From the NCBI GenBank assembly GCA_024234595.1, contig JACKNZ010000007.1:1-64000 (forward strand): DNA of 64,000 nucleotides, written 5' to 3'. This stretch comes from Moraxellaceae bacterium (GTDB lineage Bacteria; Pseudomonadota; Gammaproteobacteria; Pseudomonadales; Moraxellaceae). Below are positions 1 through 7,242 of the stretch, piece by piece. Both the position numbers and the translations under genes were made by a program. The notes below the pieces were generated by a model, which saw only the letters and a program-made list of their open reading frames with translations, did no database searches and was not told where the DNA came from. Each line of letters begins with the position of its first letter. The first letter of the stretch is position 1.

Positions 1-674
1 AGTTCTAGACTTTCTATAGATGATGCGTCCATATTTTGATTATCAACTGGATAGAAAAATTGATAATCACCCGAAATTATTTTTAAAGGGTCTACAGCCC
101 CCAAATCGTCAGCTTTTCGTGGAAGCTTTATTGAAAGTTCATCGTTATCCGCTTTGACAACAATTGATGGAAACTTTTGAACATGTATGGCTTCTTGAGT
201 AGCCAATTTCTTACAATCATCCTTAGAAAGACTCAACAAATAAGGTTTATATAACTGTTTAGTCGGCAAATTACAAGAGTTTACTAATGCACGAAATAAA
301 TACCGAGAGTCAAGTACATCAAAACCAACTTGATCCATAAAATAATAATTTTTAGTATTTATGATATAGGCTTTTATATCTCCTCTAACAGCATAATACA
401 ATAATTGTTCGACTGTAATTTTGGCTAATCTTGAGGCATCTTCTAATGAATACAATGCGAGAACTGGCACTCTATTCGCTGGTATATCTACACCTAATCG
501 GCCAGATGTGTTATCACAAACTGAAGTATCTGTTATCTTTTGCTTCGCCCAATTTCTAATGCTTTGCTCAGAGCAACCATGCTCTTTGGCAAGCTGTGCA
601 ATTGTTTTTTTACCATTAATCCATTCGTTAACGATTTGTTGTTTTAACTCTTCAGAAAGATTTTTTTTTGACAT
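1..674 (-). CDS. Partial helix-turn-helix protein, C-terminus off the left edge
   Basis: Reading leftward from an ATG at 674, one frame stays open to the window edge (about 224 residues), so the gene is cut by the boundary. Residues 1-45 look like a transposase-type helix-turn-helix (SEELKQQIVNEW, IAQLAKEHGCSEQSIRNWAK), as in IS3 OrfA or HTH_23 proteins. A segment near residue 75 (ALYSLEDASRLAKITVEQLL) looks like a second small helical DNA-binding unit. The remainder has no motif I recognise and no DDE residues are visible, so this is not simply an insertion-sequence transposase. The second to fourth codons form a run of nine A bases, a possible slippage site. It is divergent from hipBA. Function unknown; that it is a coding region is fairly sure. 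Confidence 0.6.
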   Translation of the reverse strand, partial: MSKKNLSEELKQQIVNEWINGKKTIAQLAKEHGCSEQSIRNWAKQKITDTSVCDNTSGRLGVDIPANRVPVLALYSLEDASRLAKITVEQLLYYAVRGDIKAYIINTKNYYFMDQVGFDVLDSRYLFRALVNSCNLPTKQLYKPYLLSLSKDDCKKLATQEAIHVQKFPSIVVKADNDELSIKLPRKADDLGAVDPLKIISGDYQFFYPVDNQNMDASSIESLE

Positions 675-1046
675 ATAAAAGAATCTCAAGCATCATGACC
701 GTATTAAAAATAAGCTCCCCTTAAATTATATCAAGTACCCTGACATTACCATCACTACACAACTTTATTAGACATTACATGAATCGATGACTTCATTAAG
801 TAACCTTTATTAGCACTTCACCATTTCTCATATCTCCATCATCCAAACTGCGCCATATAAAACGCTCACACATCACTAAGCAGATTTTTCTAAAAAAATA
901 AGCAATTCATTTGTCATATTTTTAGTACGAAAAACATGACAAATCTTGATACTCATCTACATGTAATAGAATAAACCTCATTCCCTTCGCCAACCAACTC
1001 AAGCTCAGTAACACCTTAAGCCCACAAAACACAAACCATCAAAAAA

Positions 1047-1122
1047 GCAATATATAAATTGCTTTTGTAGAAAAGTCACACTATTATTATTTCATCATCA
1101 AAAAAGGCAACTTATTTGTTGA
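1047..1122 (+). promoter_or_regulatory. hipBA promoter with two operator-like inverted repeats
   Basis: A sigma-70-like promoter is visible: TTGCTT at 1059-1064, a 17-base gap, then TATTAT at 1082-1087. Two similar inverted repeats bracket it: GCAAT-N6-ATTGC at 1047-1062, overlapping the -35, and GCAAC-N6-GTTGA at 1107-1122, between the -10 and the hipB start at 1130. Same half-site and same 6-base spacer suggest autoregulation by HipB, as known for HipB families; binding is inferred. The remaining DNA from 675 to 1046 is AT-rich and shows no gene. Confidence 0.6.
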
Positions 1123-1129
1123 CAAGTCT

Positions 1130-1489
1130 ATGAAAAATTTACTGCAACAACTCAAAGAACGCCGTCTTGAAGTGGGCTTTAAACAAAACGATATGCTGTT
1201 GCGTGTGGGTATGTCACGTCAACAATATCAACATCTAGAATCCAAAGGAAATCCTCGATTAGATACCCTTGAGTTGCTTGCTAAAGGGCTGAATAGTGAA
1301 TTGATGCTCATTCCTAAAGAAAAGCTCACGGCAGTTTTAGCCATACTTGAACAATCACCGCATCATAAGCCTACAGATAATCACGTCAATATTAATAAGA
1401 CGCTTAGTCATCAAACTTCCGAAGAGTCTAACGCTGGCAACACACTTGCAGATAATCCTTGGCAATTTTTGTTTGGAGATAATGAGTGA
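1130..1489 (+). CDS. hipB: HipB-like XRE-family antitoxin and repressor
   Basis: A 119-residue protein with an XRE/Cro helix-turn-helix over about residues 6-62 (LKERRLEVGFKQNDMLLRVG, then MSRQQYQHLESKGNPRLDTL). The tail from about residue 75 is polar, lacks predicted structure and is the likely HipA-contacting or protease-sensitive part. It overlaps the hipA start by four bases (ATGA), the usual translational coupling of antitoxin and toxin. In the family HipB neutralises the HipA kinase and represses the operon. No good Shine-Dalgarno is visible; the second inverted repeat occupies the leader just upstream, so repressor binding and leader lie very close. Confidence 0.8.
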   Translation: MKNLLQQLKERRLEVGFKQNDMLLRVGMSRQQYQHLESKGNPRLDTLELLAKGLNSELMLIPKEKLTAVLAILEQSPHHKPTDNHVNINKTLSHQTSEESNAGNTLADNPWQFLFGDNE

Positions 1490-2760
1490 GTGACAAGGTC
1501 AATATTCTTAAGCTTAGCTTACATGGCCAAGTGATTGCTTATTTAGTCGGTTTTCAACATGGCCGTAACACGCTCAGTTTCACAGAGGAATTTAAAACAA
1601 ATCCACATCGGCCAACCTTGAGTTTAATTACCCACCCCACCTTTCCACACGTCAATAAACTCCTAGCAGAACCTTGGATACGGCATCAGCGTTTACATCC
1701 CATCTTGTCCAATCTTTTACCAGAAGGCGCATTACGAGAACTGATTGCCCAAGGACTTAAAATTCATATCGACCAAGAGTTTCATTTATTTTCTTACTTA
1801 GGCCAAGACTTACCTGGTGCATTGATTGCCACACCCCTGACAACTGACGATCTACCAGAAAGTGTACTCGCTGATATTTTAGGAAAAAACTATCAACATA
1901 CGCATATTGCTGGTTTTGAGCCTTTTCCTCAGCGTCATAAATTTTCTTTGGCAGGCGTACAAATGAAATTTTCGATGAAAGAAAAAGAAGGTCGTTACAA
2001 CCTCAGTAAAGCAGATGACTTAGGTGATTGGATTATTAAAACGCCTTCAACCAAGCATAAAGATGTGCCACTCAACGAATATTGTGCTATGCAACTGGCA
2101 TCACTGGTGGGCATTGATATTCCAGAGATTAAATTGGTTGATTTAGCCCAATTAGAAAACCTACCGCCCATTAATTTACCAAACGAAAGACACGCCTTTG
2201 CTATCAAACGCTTTGACAGACATCAAAATAATCGTATTCACATGGAGGACTTTGCCCAAGTTTTTATTAAATATCCCCATGAAAAGTACAATGCCGTTAA
2301 TTATGAACAAATTGGCCGAATCCTATATCAATTTTCGGGTGATGCGTTGAGCGATGTTCAGCAATTTGCAAGACGCTTACTGGTGAATATTTTATTGGCT
2401 AATGGGGATGCCCATCTCAAAAACTGGAGTTTATGGTATCCAGACCAAATCACCCCCCGTTTATCACCTGCTTACGATATTGTCACTACGCGTGTTTATT
2501 TTGGCAGTGAACAACATACCGCTTTAAACTTGGCAAAGACTAAAGACTGGTATCAACTGTCTTATGCTCATTTTGAAGCATGGTCAGAAAAATCAGGCAT
2601 TCCTTGGCGTATTATCAAACCACATCTTGATGATGTGATGGATAAGGCTAAAACGTTATGGAAAACAGCGATTGATGATTTACCCATGACTGACAGTCAC
2701 AAACAAACACTCATCACCCATTGGCAAAACTTACATAAAGACTTTAGGATTGAATGGTAA
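1486..2760 (+). CDS. hipA: HipA-family serine/threonine kinase toxin
   Basis: A 424-residue protein, close to the usual HipA length of about 440. Visible kinase features in order: a P-loop-like SLAGVQMKF near residue 155, the ATP-binding lysine in AIKRFDR near 242, the catalytic loop NGDAHLKNWS at about 306-315, and the metal-binding aspartate of SPAYD near 332. HipA kinases phosphorylate tRNA-charging enzymes such as GltX and cause growth arrest or persistence; the substrate of this one is not known from sequence. An N-terminal HipA_N-like part spans about residues 1-110. It lies downstream of and overlaps the HipB-like gene. All catalytic motifs appear intact. Confidence 0.85.
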   Translation: MSDKVNILKLSLHGQVIAYLVGFQHGRNTLSFTEEFKTNPHRPTLSLITHPTFPHVNKLLAEPWIRHQRLHPILSNLLPEGALRELIAQGLKIHIDQEFHLFSYLGQDLPGALIATPLTTDDLPESVLADILGKNYQHTHIAGFEPFPQRHKFSLAGVQMKFSMKEKEGRYNLSKADDLGDWIIKTPSTKHKDVPLNEYCAMQLASLVGIDIPEIKLVDLAQLENLPPINLPNERHAFAIKRFDRHQNNRIHMEDFAQVFIKYPHEKYNAVNYEQIGRILYQFSGDALSDVQQFARRLLVNILLANGDAHLKNWSLWYPDQITPRLSPAYDIVTTRVYFGSEQHTALNLAKTKDWYQLSYAHFEAWSEKSGIPWRIIKPHLDDVMDKAKTLWKTAIDDLPMTDSHKQTLITHWQNLHKDFRIEW

Positions 2761-3073
2761 TCTATTAAAAACAGCATAGAACGTTATCGCATTTGATGTA
2801 CGAATTAGCCTTTACACCGTACGCACTTCATCGCCCTCAACACGTAAGTGTTTTTGCCGTGCGACAAAAGCAAAGCCTTTACCTAGCTACAGCAAAAGGA
2901 CTGTAATTGCTCGATTAAGTTGGTTTCTAACAACACGCGTAAGATGTAGGCACCCTACAGCAAAATAAACAGAAACTCAGTAATCACTGAATCCCCAAAT
3001 TGCTCTATAATTGGCTGGGTGTTTGTCACACTTGACGCGCAAGTTATGCGTTTGACATAGCCGATGAATAAAT
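2761..3073. other. Intergenic stretch between the hipA and hicB 3' ends
   Basis: No open frame with coding character. A small stem GTAGG-CACC-CTAC occurs near 2947-2960 without a T run. The two flanking genes converge here, so a terminator is expected, but none is convincing. Confidence 0.3.
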
Positions 3074-3415
3074 TTAACCATGAGTTGCTTCACGCTCTAG
3101 CGCAATTTGTACCCATTGATTAAGACTCATACCTGCCGCTGTTGCAGCGGCTGCAATACGCTCATGTAAAGACGGAGGTACACGAGTAATAAACTTTCCC
3201 GAAAAATTCTTGTATGGCTCTAAACCTTGCTCTTGGCAAACTTCTAAAAAGATTTTAAGTGATGCTTCACCTTCTTTGTGTAGCCCATCCACACTATCAG
3301 CGTAAAAATCTGCACCACCATTTAAGCCAACAAACTCGCCTCTAAATAAGCCAACATCAGGGTCAAAGCTAATCACAGCAATATGACCGTTAATCATCAT
3401 TTGATTGTTCATCAT
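3074..3415 (-). CDS. hicB: HicB-family antitoxin
   Basis: A 113-residue protein. The N-terminal half (AVISFDPDVGLFRGEF, then SLKIFLEVCQEQGLEP) is the degenerate RNase H-like HicB fold. The C-terminal 40 residues (RVPPSLHERIAAAATAAGMS, then LNQWV) are a ribbon-helix-helix DNA-binding motif, which identifies an autoregulating HicB. The start at 3415 is chosen because AAGGAG lies seven bases upstream; a longer frame to 3451 lacks such a site. It overlaps the end of hicA by 26 bases. In the family HicB occludes the HicA active site and represses the operon through the C-terminal domain. Confidence 0.8.
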   Translation of the reverse strand: MMNNQMMINGHIAVISFDPDVGLFRGEFVGLNGGADFYADSVDGLHKEGEASLKIFLEVCQEQGLEPYKNFSGKFITRVPPSLHERIAAAATAAGMSLNQWVQIALEREATHG

Positions 3416-3689
3416 CTGTTTGCTCCTTAATAGATTCGGGGGTGGTGTCATTGGTTTCTAACCAATGGCGAATACTAGCTACAGCTCCTTTGTCAGTATT
3501 CCGCGATGGATGCGGACGGTGATAGACCTGCACTTGTCCAAACAAAATGACAGCAACTCGTGAACCTTCACACTCTTCTATGGTTGCACCCAATGCTTTA
3601 AACAAGGCTTCTACATCTCGCCATTGCACATTGCTTGATACTGGACGCGCAAAGATAGCGGCGAGAGTTTTAATATGTTTACGCTTCAT
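3390..3689 (-). CDS. hicA: HicA-family mRNA interferase toxin
   Basis: A 99-residue protein with the HicA dsRNA-binding-like fold. VQWRDVEALFKALGATIEE is the first helix region, and the core is GSRVAVILFG, then YHRPHPSRN and DKGAVASIRHWLE. Family HicA proteins cleave mRNA ribosome-independently. The canonical catalytic histidine follows GS; here that position reads GSR, as in a common HicA subgroup in which the HRPHP histidines are conserved instead. Toxin precedes antitoxin, the usual hicAB order. The last 15 residues are acidic and polar and overlap the hicB leader. Confidence 0.75.
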   Translation of the reverse strand: MKRKHIKTLAAIFARPVSSNVQWRDVEALFKALGATIEECEGSRVAVILFGQVQVYHRPHPSRNTDKGAVASIRHWLETNDTTPESIKEQTDDEQSNDD

Positions 3690-3721
3690 CGCTTTTCTTT
3701 TATTATGGCTTCATCAATATG

Positions 3722-3749
3722 ATAGTATCAAAAAAAGATACTATATCAA
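3722..3749 (-). promoter_or_regulatory. hicAB promoter overlapped by a perfect inverted repeat
   Basis: On the minus strand TTGATA (3749-3744), a 16-base gap and TACTAT (3727-3722) form a plausible promoter ending about 33 bases before hicA. A perfect 8-bp inverted repeat, ATAGTATC-N7-GATACTAT (3722-3744), covers the -10 and spacer, which fits an operator for the ribbon-helix-helix HicB. Regulation is inferred. Confidence 0.5.
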
Positions 3750-4027
3750 TATTTAAAGTATGAATTGAATATAGGCATAATTCCGAAATAGACGCATAAC
3801 TCTTTTTCATAAAAAGTCGCATTCGGCTGAGCACCAATAAACTCAATAATATAAGGGTCACGAATAAAATCGCGTGGATCGTTTGGTGCATGCTGATTAA
3901 TCAGCGTAACTGCTTTTGCTCTTACGGCTGACTGGTCTTTGGAGTGTGCTGATTTGACGATCCAAAGCACGCGCACTCCAGCCTTACTGTGACATCGACA
4001 AGTTTTATTTAGACATAACTGTGCCAT
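3746..4027 (-). pseudogene. Decayed fragment of a DUF1016/PDDEXK nuclease-family gene
   Basis: A 93-codon frame carrying DFIRDPYIIEFIGAQPN, which resembles the 'KDPYVLEFLGL' segment of DUF1016 (YhcG-type PDDEXK) proteins. Those are normally 330-380 residues, and here neither the N-terminal DUF1016 helices nor the catalytic segment remains. After YEKEL the frame runs into unrelated sequence and stops, so it is truncated. It sits among toxin-antitoxin genes and an attachment-like site, a typical graveyard context. The assignment rests on one motif and could be wrong. Confidence 0.35.
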
Positions 4028-4327
4028 GCAAGCCTATTCAGCAAGTTTTACATTCGCCTCAAAACGAGGTCTTGGCACATGATTTTTTGCAATTGTAAGC
4101 TCGGGGTCTGTGGCTGTACAGTAAAAAGTTGATTCAAAGATGGTTTAAATAAAGACCCCTGCTTCTGAATTTAACGCCAATGTGAATGATTTTGTGCTAC
4201 GATAGTACAAAGAAATCTAAAGCTCTTTTTGAACAAAAATTTTGGCTGTTTTGGTTACGGTAACAGGCACAGTAACTGTATTTTGTAACAAAATAAAACA
4301 TAGTAATTTCAATAAATTAGAGGGCAT
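4028..4327. other. Gene-poor stretch with short coding scraps only
   Basis: Nothing supportable as a gene. A minus-strand scrap of about 45 codons ending near 4035 (...VPRPRFEANVKLAE then stop) reads like a real protein tail but has no start. A plus-strand scrap near 4156-4200 ends in FNANVNDFVLR then stop. These look like remnants at an integration junction. Confidence 0.3.
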
Positions 4328-4350
4328 TTCGATTGTCGCCATCTCCACCA
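4328..4350 (+). other. Attachment-site-like copy of a tmRNA 3' end
   Basis: The 23 bases from TTCGATT to CTCCACCA match what the T-loop-to-CCA end of a tmRNA (ssrA) would be, with two differences in the 3' T-stem strand (GT in place of CC). No tmRNA body lies upstream, so it is a duplicated 3' end, as left by integrases that use ssrA as target. A hairpin terminator and a P4-type integrase start follow on the same strand, the usual order at such a junction. The tmRNA origin is known biology; assignment here is inferred from the short match. Confidence 0.5.
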
Positions 4351-4374
4351 AAAAACTTTCCAAAAGCATCCAAT

Positions 4375-4417
4375 AAAGGCCAGTAACTCTAATAATATCA
4401 AGGGTTCTGGCCTTTTT
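4375..4417 (+). terminator. Rho-independent terminator just after the tmRNA-like 3' end
   Basis: AAAGGCCAG (4375-4383) pairs perfectly with CTGGCCTTT (4407-4415), with a 23-base loop, followed by further T bases. Its position 25 bases after the CCA end would suit a native tmRNA terminator carried along with the 3' end. Confidence 0.55.
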
Positions 4418-4472
4418 CATTTCCGATACCGTCCGATAGAATCTATTGAAATCCAAGGGTAACTGGGGGTAA

Positions 4473-4517
4473 TATTTGAGGTAACACACCTACCCTCACA
4501 GGCAGTTACCTCAAATA
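4473..4517. repeat. Perfect 13-bp inverted repeat upstream of the integrase
   Basis: TATTTGAGGTAAC (4473-4485) and GTTACCTCAAATA (4505-4517) are perfect inverted copies separated by 19 bases, 80 bases before the integrase start. There is no T run. A binding site for an integrase, excisionase or repressor is a reasonable inference. Confidence 0.55.
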
Positions 4518-4597
4518 CCACTTTTGCCAAGAAATATTGAGTCTGCCTAGAGATTTTAGCTACCTAATACGAGTGGCCTCTTTTTAAGGAGCTTGCT

Positions 4598-4708
4598 ATG
4601 CCTCTTAGCGATACTCAATGTAAAACTGCAAAGCCTAAAGAAAAACCATATAAACTCACTGATGAGAAAGGTCTCTATCTTTTGGTAGCTGTTAGTGGTG
4701 GGAAATGG
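4598..4708 (+). pseudogene. P4-type tyrosine integrase, truncated after 37 codons
   Basis: An ATG at 4598, with AAGGAG seven bases upstream, opens MPLSDTQCKTAKPKEKPYKL, then TDEKGLYLLVAVSGGKW. This is the start of the DUF4102 arm-binding domain of P4-family integrases, normally about 400 residues. The frame is interrupted at 4709 by the left end of an IS3-family element. I find no continuation of the integrase beyond the two insertion sequences at 7151, so the catalytic domain is missing rather than merely split. The element carrying it should no longer be able to excise with its own enzyme. Confidence 0.8.
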
Positions 4709-4781
4709 TGTAGTGGCATACTAAAAATGGCCACCTATTAAGAGGTGTTACAATGCACCTTAGATTAATTAGGTGGAAAAG

Positions 4782-5093
4782 ATGAGCAATAAAACCAGAA
4801 AGACATTTAGTCCCGAGTACCGATTAGAATCTGCACAGCTCGTTGTTGATCAAGGATATTCCGTTATCGAAGCAGCCAAAGCGATGAACGTGGGTAAATC
4901 GACCATGGATAAATGGGTGCGTCAGTTACGCGCCGAACGGGCAGGAAAGCGTCCGACAGCAACACCGATGACGGCCGACCAGCTGAAGATTCGTGAATTA
5001 GAGAGGCGCATTGAGCGCATTGAATTGGAGAAAGAGATTCTAAAAAAGGCTACCGCTCTCTTGATGTCGGACTCGCTGAACAGTTCACGCTGA
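4782..5093 (+). CDS. IS3-family transposase OrfA (first element)
   Basis: A 103-residue protein with a helix-turn-helix (FSPEYRLESAQLVVDQGYSV, then AKAMNVGKSTMDKWVRQLR) followed by the leucine-zipper region IRELERRIERIELEKEILKK used for dimerisation. The ATG at 4782 has AGGTGG upstream; a GTG nine bases earlier is possible. The A6G run at 5042-5048 lies in the KK codons and should give a -1 frameshift that fuses OrfA to OrfB into the active transposase, as known for IS3 elements. OrfA alone usually represses transposition. Confidence 0.85.
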   Translation: MSNKTRKTFSPEYRLESAQLVVDQGYSVIEAAKAMNVGKSTMDKWVRQLRAERAGKRPTATPMTADQLKIRELERRIERIELEKEILKKATALLMSDSLNSSR

Positions 5094-5128
5094 TTAACCG
5101 CTTCAAAGAGAGCTATCCCGTTACGTTA

Positions 5129-5959
5129 TTGTGCGAGGTATTTGATGTTCACCGTAGCAGCTATAAATATTGGCTTAAACGACACCGTACCATCAAACCA
5201 CAGCGTGTAAAAGAACTCAGTGTCGTGAAATCGGTGTTTAAAGAAAGCCATGGGTCTGCTGGCGCGCGAACGATTGCGACGATTGCCACTACGCGTGATA
5301 TCCCGTTAAGCCGTTATCGTGCAGCTAAGTTGATGAAGCAGCTGGATATTCAGAGTTGCCAGTTACCGACTCATCGTTACATAAAAGCGAATCAGGCTCA
5401 TACGGAGATACCCAATCATCTGAGTCGTCAATTTAACGTCACCGCGCCTAATCAGGTGTGGTGTGGAGATGTGACGTATATTTGGACAGGTCATCGCTGG
5501 GCTTATTTGGCCATCGTGATGGATTTGTTTGCTCGCAAGCCGATTGGTTGGGCAATGTCTCATTCACCTGACAGTCTGTTAACTGGCAAAGCGTTATCCA
5601 TGGCGTTTGCATTACGTGGTCAGCCAATGGGGGTCATGTTTCACTCAGATCAAGGGTGTCATTATACGAGTCAGCATTATCGGCAATTATTGTGGCGTTA
5701 TCAAATAAAGCAGAGTTTAAGTCGGCGAGGTAATTGTTGGGATAATAGTCCGATGGAGCGTTTCTTTAGAAGTTTGAAAACAGAATGGATACCAACAACG
5801 GGGTATCGTTCATTGATGGAGGCACAGTCCTCTATTGTGAATTACATCTTTGGCTATTACAGCCAAACAAGGCCGCATCAGCATAATCGCGGTATGGCTC
5901 CTAATCAGGCAGAAAAACAATTCTGGCTTGAATACAAAAACGTGGCCAGTTTTACTTGA
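5129..5959 (+). CDS. IS3-family transposase OrfB (first element), DDE domain
   Basis: A 276-residue integrase-core protein, with its frame open back to the slippery site at 5048. The N-terminus has the HTH_21-like region (VHRSSYKYWLKRH, AARTIA-type helix). The DDE residues are visible: D in CGDVTYIWTGH, D in MFHSDQGCHYTS, and E in NSPMERFFRSLKTEW. The start is nominal because OrfB is normally made as an OrfAB frameshift product. It appears intact and could be active. Confidence 0.85.
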   Translation: MCEVFDVHRSSYKYWLKRHRTIKPQRVKELSVVKSVFKESHGSAGARTIATIATTRDIPLSRYRAAKLMKQLDIQSCQLPTHRYIKANQAHTEIPNHLSRQFNVTAPNQVWCGDVTYIWTGHRWAYLAIVMDLFARKPIGWAMSHSPDSLLTGKALSMAFALRGQPMGVMFHSDQGCHYTSQHYRQLLWRYQIKQSLSRRGNCWDNSPMERFFRSLKTEWIPTTGYRSLMEAQSSIVNYIFGYYSQTRPHQHNRGMAPNQAEKQFWLEYKNVASFT

Positions 5960-6252
5960 CCACTACAAGTTACAGTTTAGAATTTAAACAAGATGCGGCA
6001 AAATTAGTGCTCGAAAAAGGCTATAGCTGCCAAAAAGCAGCAGACCATTTAGGAGTATCTTTAAGTGCATTATCACGATGGGTAAAAGCAGAACGGCCTG
6101 AGAATATAAGTGAACCCTTCGGTAAGAAAACCGTGTTAAGCCTAGCAGAACACGATGAATTGCGCCGATTAAGAAAAGAAAACGAACAGTTAAGGATGGA
6201 GCGTGAAATTTTAAAAAAGGCGGCCGTCTTCTTTGCGAAAGAAGTCGAATAA
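5956..6252 (+). CDS. IS3-family transposase OrfA (second element), altered start
   Basis: A 98-codon frame with helix-turn-helix SLEFKQDAAKLVLEKGYSCQ, then AADHLGVSLSALSRWVK, and a zipper region LRRLRKENEQLRMEREILKK. The first available start is a TTG at 5956 lying inside the right terminal repeat of the preceding element; the gene's own ATG was removed. Whether it is translated is uncertain. The A6G site at 6213-6219 would direct the -1 shift into OrfB. Confidence 0.65.
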   Translation: MTTTSYSLEFKQDAAKLVLEKGYSCQKAADHLGVSLSALSRWVKAERPENISEPFGKKTVLSLAEHDELRRLRKENEQLRMEREILKKAAVFFAKEVE

Positions 6253-7151
6253 AATACGCTTTTATTCGAGAGCAAGAGAAGACGTATCCTGTGACAATGT
6301 TATGCCGTGTGATGAACGTGAGTAAAAGTGCCTATTATGCGTGGAAAGAATCAATGCATAAACGCCAGCAAAGGGAGCAAGATGAGATGATGGTTGCCCA
6401 CAAGCTAAGGCAACTATTTGATGATAGTCGCTGTATTTACGGGAGTCGCCGACTAAAGAAAGCATTGAAAATACAAGGTATTGAGATAGGCCGTCATAAA
6501 GTACGCCGTCTGATGCAAGACTTGAGCTTAGTCGTCAGATACCCTAAGCGGTTTAAAGTAACCACCGACAGCCGCCATAGTGAGTCTATCTCCCCCAATA
6601 CGTTGGATAGGCAATTTCGTGTTAGCCAACCTAATCAGGTATGGACAACAGACATCACGTATGTGTGGACATTACAGGGCTGGCTGTATGTTGCGGTGGT
6701 CATCGACTTATTTTCGCGGCAAGTCGTGGGTTGGGCAATGGCTAATCATATGAAAACGTCATTGTGTGTCAATGCGTTACAAATGGCCTTTTGGCGGCGA
6801 AAGCCTGCTAAAGGATTGATTCATCACTCTGACCGTGGCAGCCAGTATGCGAGCAAAGAATACCGCGAGCATTTGGCGATAATGGGCATGGAGCAAAGTA
6901 TGAGCCGTAAAGGTAACTGTTGGGACAACGCGCCGACGGAACGATTTTTTCGCAGTTTGAAATATGAACAACTGCACTATGAGCGTTTCCGAACAGTTGC
7001 AGAGGCAAAAATGAGTATTATTGACTATTTGGCTTTTTATAATGGTAAGCGGATTCATTCAACGCTAGGCTATAAATCGCCATTAGCATTTGAACAGGAT
7101 TTCTTAAGACAAGCTGCCTAAAATAGTGTCCTGTTTTACTTGACCATTACA
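5968..7151 (+). mobile_element. Second IS3-family element, left end missing
   Basis: The right end, read inward from 7151, is TGTAATGGTCAAGTAAAACA, clearly related to but distinct from the first element's end. No matching left end exists: coding sequence for OrfA begins immediately at the first element's right terminus (5967/5968). The element therefore lost its left inverted repeat, leader and start codon. Its A6G slippery site is at 6213-6219. It is probably immobile unless the first element's left end is used with it. Confidence 0.75.
6291..7121 (+). CDS. IS3-family transposase OrfB (second element), DDE domain
   Basis: A 276-residue integrase-core protein, with its frame open back to the slippery site at 6219. 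DDE residues are visible: D in TTDITYVWTLQGW, D in HHSDRGSQYAS, and E in NAPTERFFRSLKYEQ. It also has the HTH_21-like segment (SKSAYYAWKE, CIYGSRRLKKAL). It is of equal length to the first element's OrfB but only moderately similar, so the two elements are different members of the family rather than a duplication. Confidence 0.85.
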   Translation: MTMLCRVMNVSKSAYYAWKESMHKRQQREQDEMMVAHKLRQLFDDSRCIYGSRRLKKALKIQGIEIGRHKVRRLMQDLSLVVRYPKRFKVTTDSRHSESISPNTLDRQFRVSQPNQVWTTDITYVWTLQGWLYVAVVIDLFSRQVVGWAMANHMKTSLCVNALQMAFWRRKPAKGLIHHSDRGSQYASKEYREHLAIMGMEQSMSRKGNCWDNAPTERFFRSLKYEQLHYERFRTVAEAKMSIIDYLAFYNGKRIHSTLGYKSPLAFEQDFLRQAA

Positions 7152-7152
7152 C

Positions 7153-7170
7153 GTGGAGACGGCTCTCCAC
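7153..7170 (-). terminator. Small perfect hairpin after the YagK-like gene
   Basis: GTGGAGA-CGGC-TCTCCAC is a perfect 7-bp stem with a 4-base loop, two bases outside the right end of the second insertion sequence and about 70 bases past the YagK-like stop. It lacks a U run, so its terminator role is weak. Confidence 0.3.
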
Positions 7171-7242
7171 ATAACATCAGCCATGCCTGTAAAAAATTAC
7201 CTCACTCTAGGCGAGCCTCAGCCTCCTTTAATCAGTCCCGCG

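Larger units (their letters stand above)
4709..5967 (+). mobile_element. IS3-family insertion sequence, complete (1259 bp)
   Basis: The ends are imperfect inverted repeats: TGTAGTGGCATACTAAAAAT at the left and, read inward from the right, TGTAGTGGTCAAGTAAAACT, both continuing GGCCAC. It contains orfA and orfB in overlapping frames with an A6G slippery site at 5042-5048. The left flank is integrase coding sequence; the right flank is the interior of a second IS3-family orfA. The flanking bases do not match, so no target duplication is visible, which suggests a deletion or recombination after insertion. Confidence 0.85.

Noticed and set aside
4217..4489. Minus-strand open frame across the tmRNA-like site
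   Set aside because: It runs through the attachment-like sequence, the terminator hairpin and part of an inverted repeat; composition is not protein-like.
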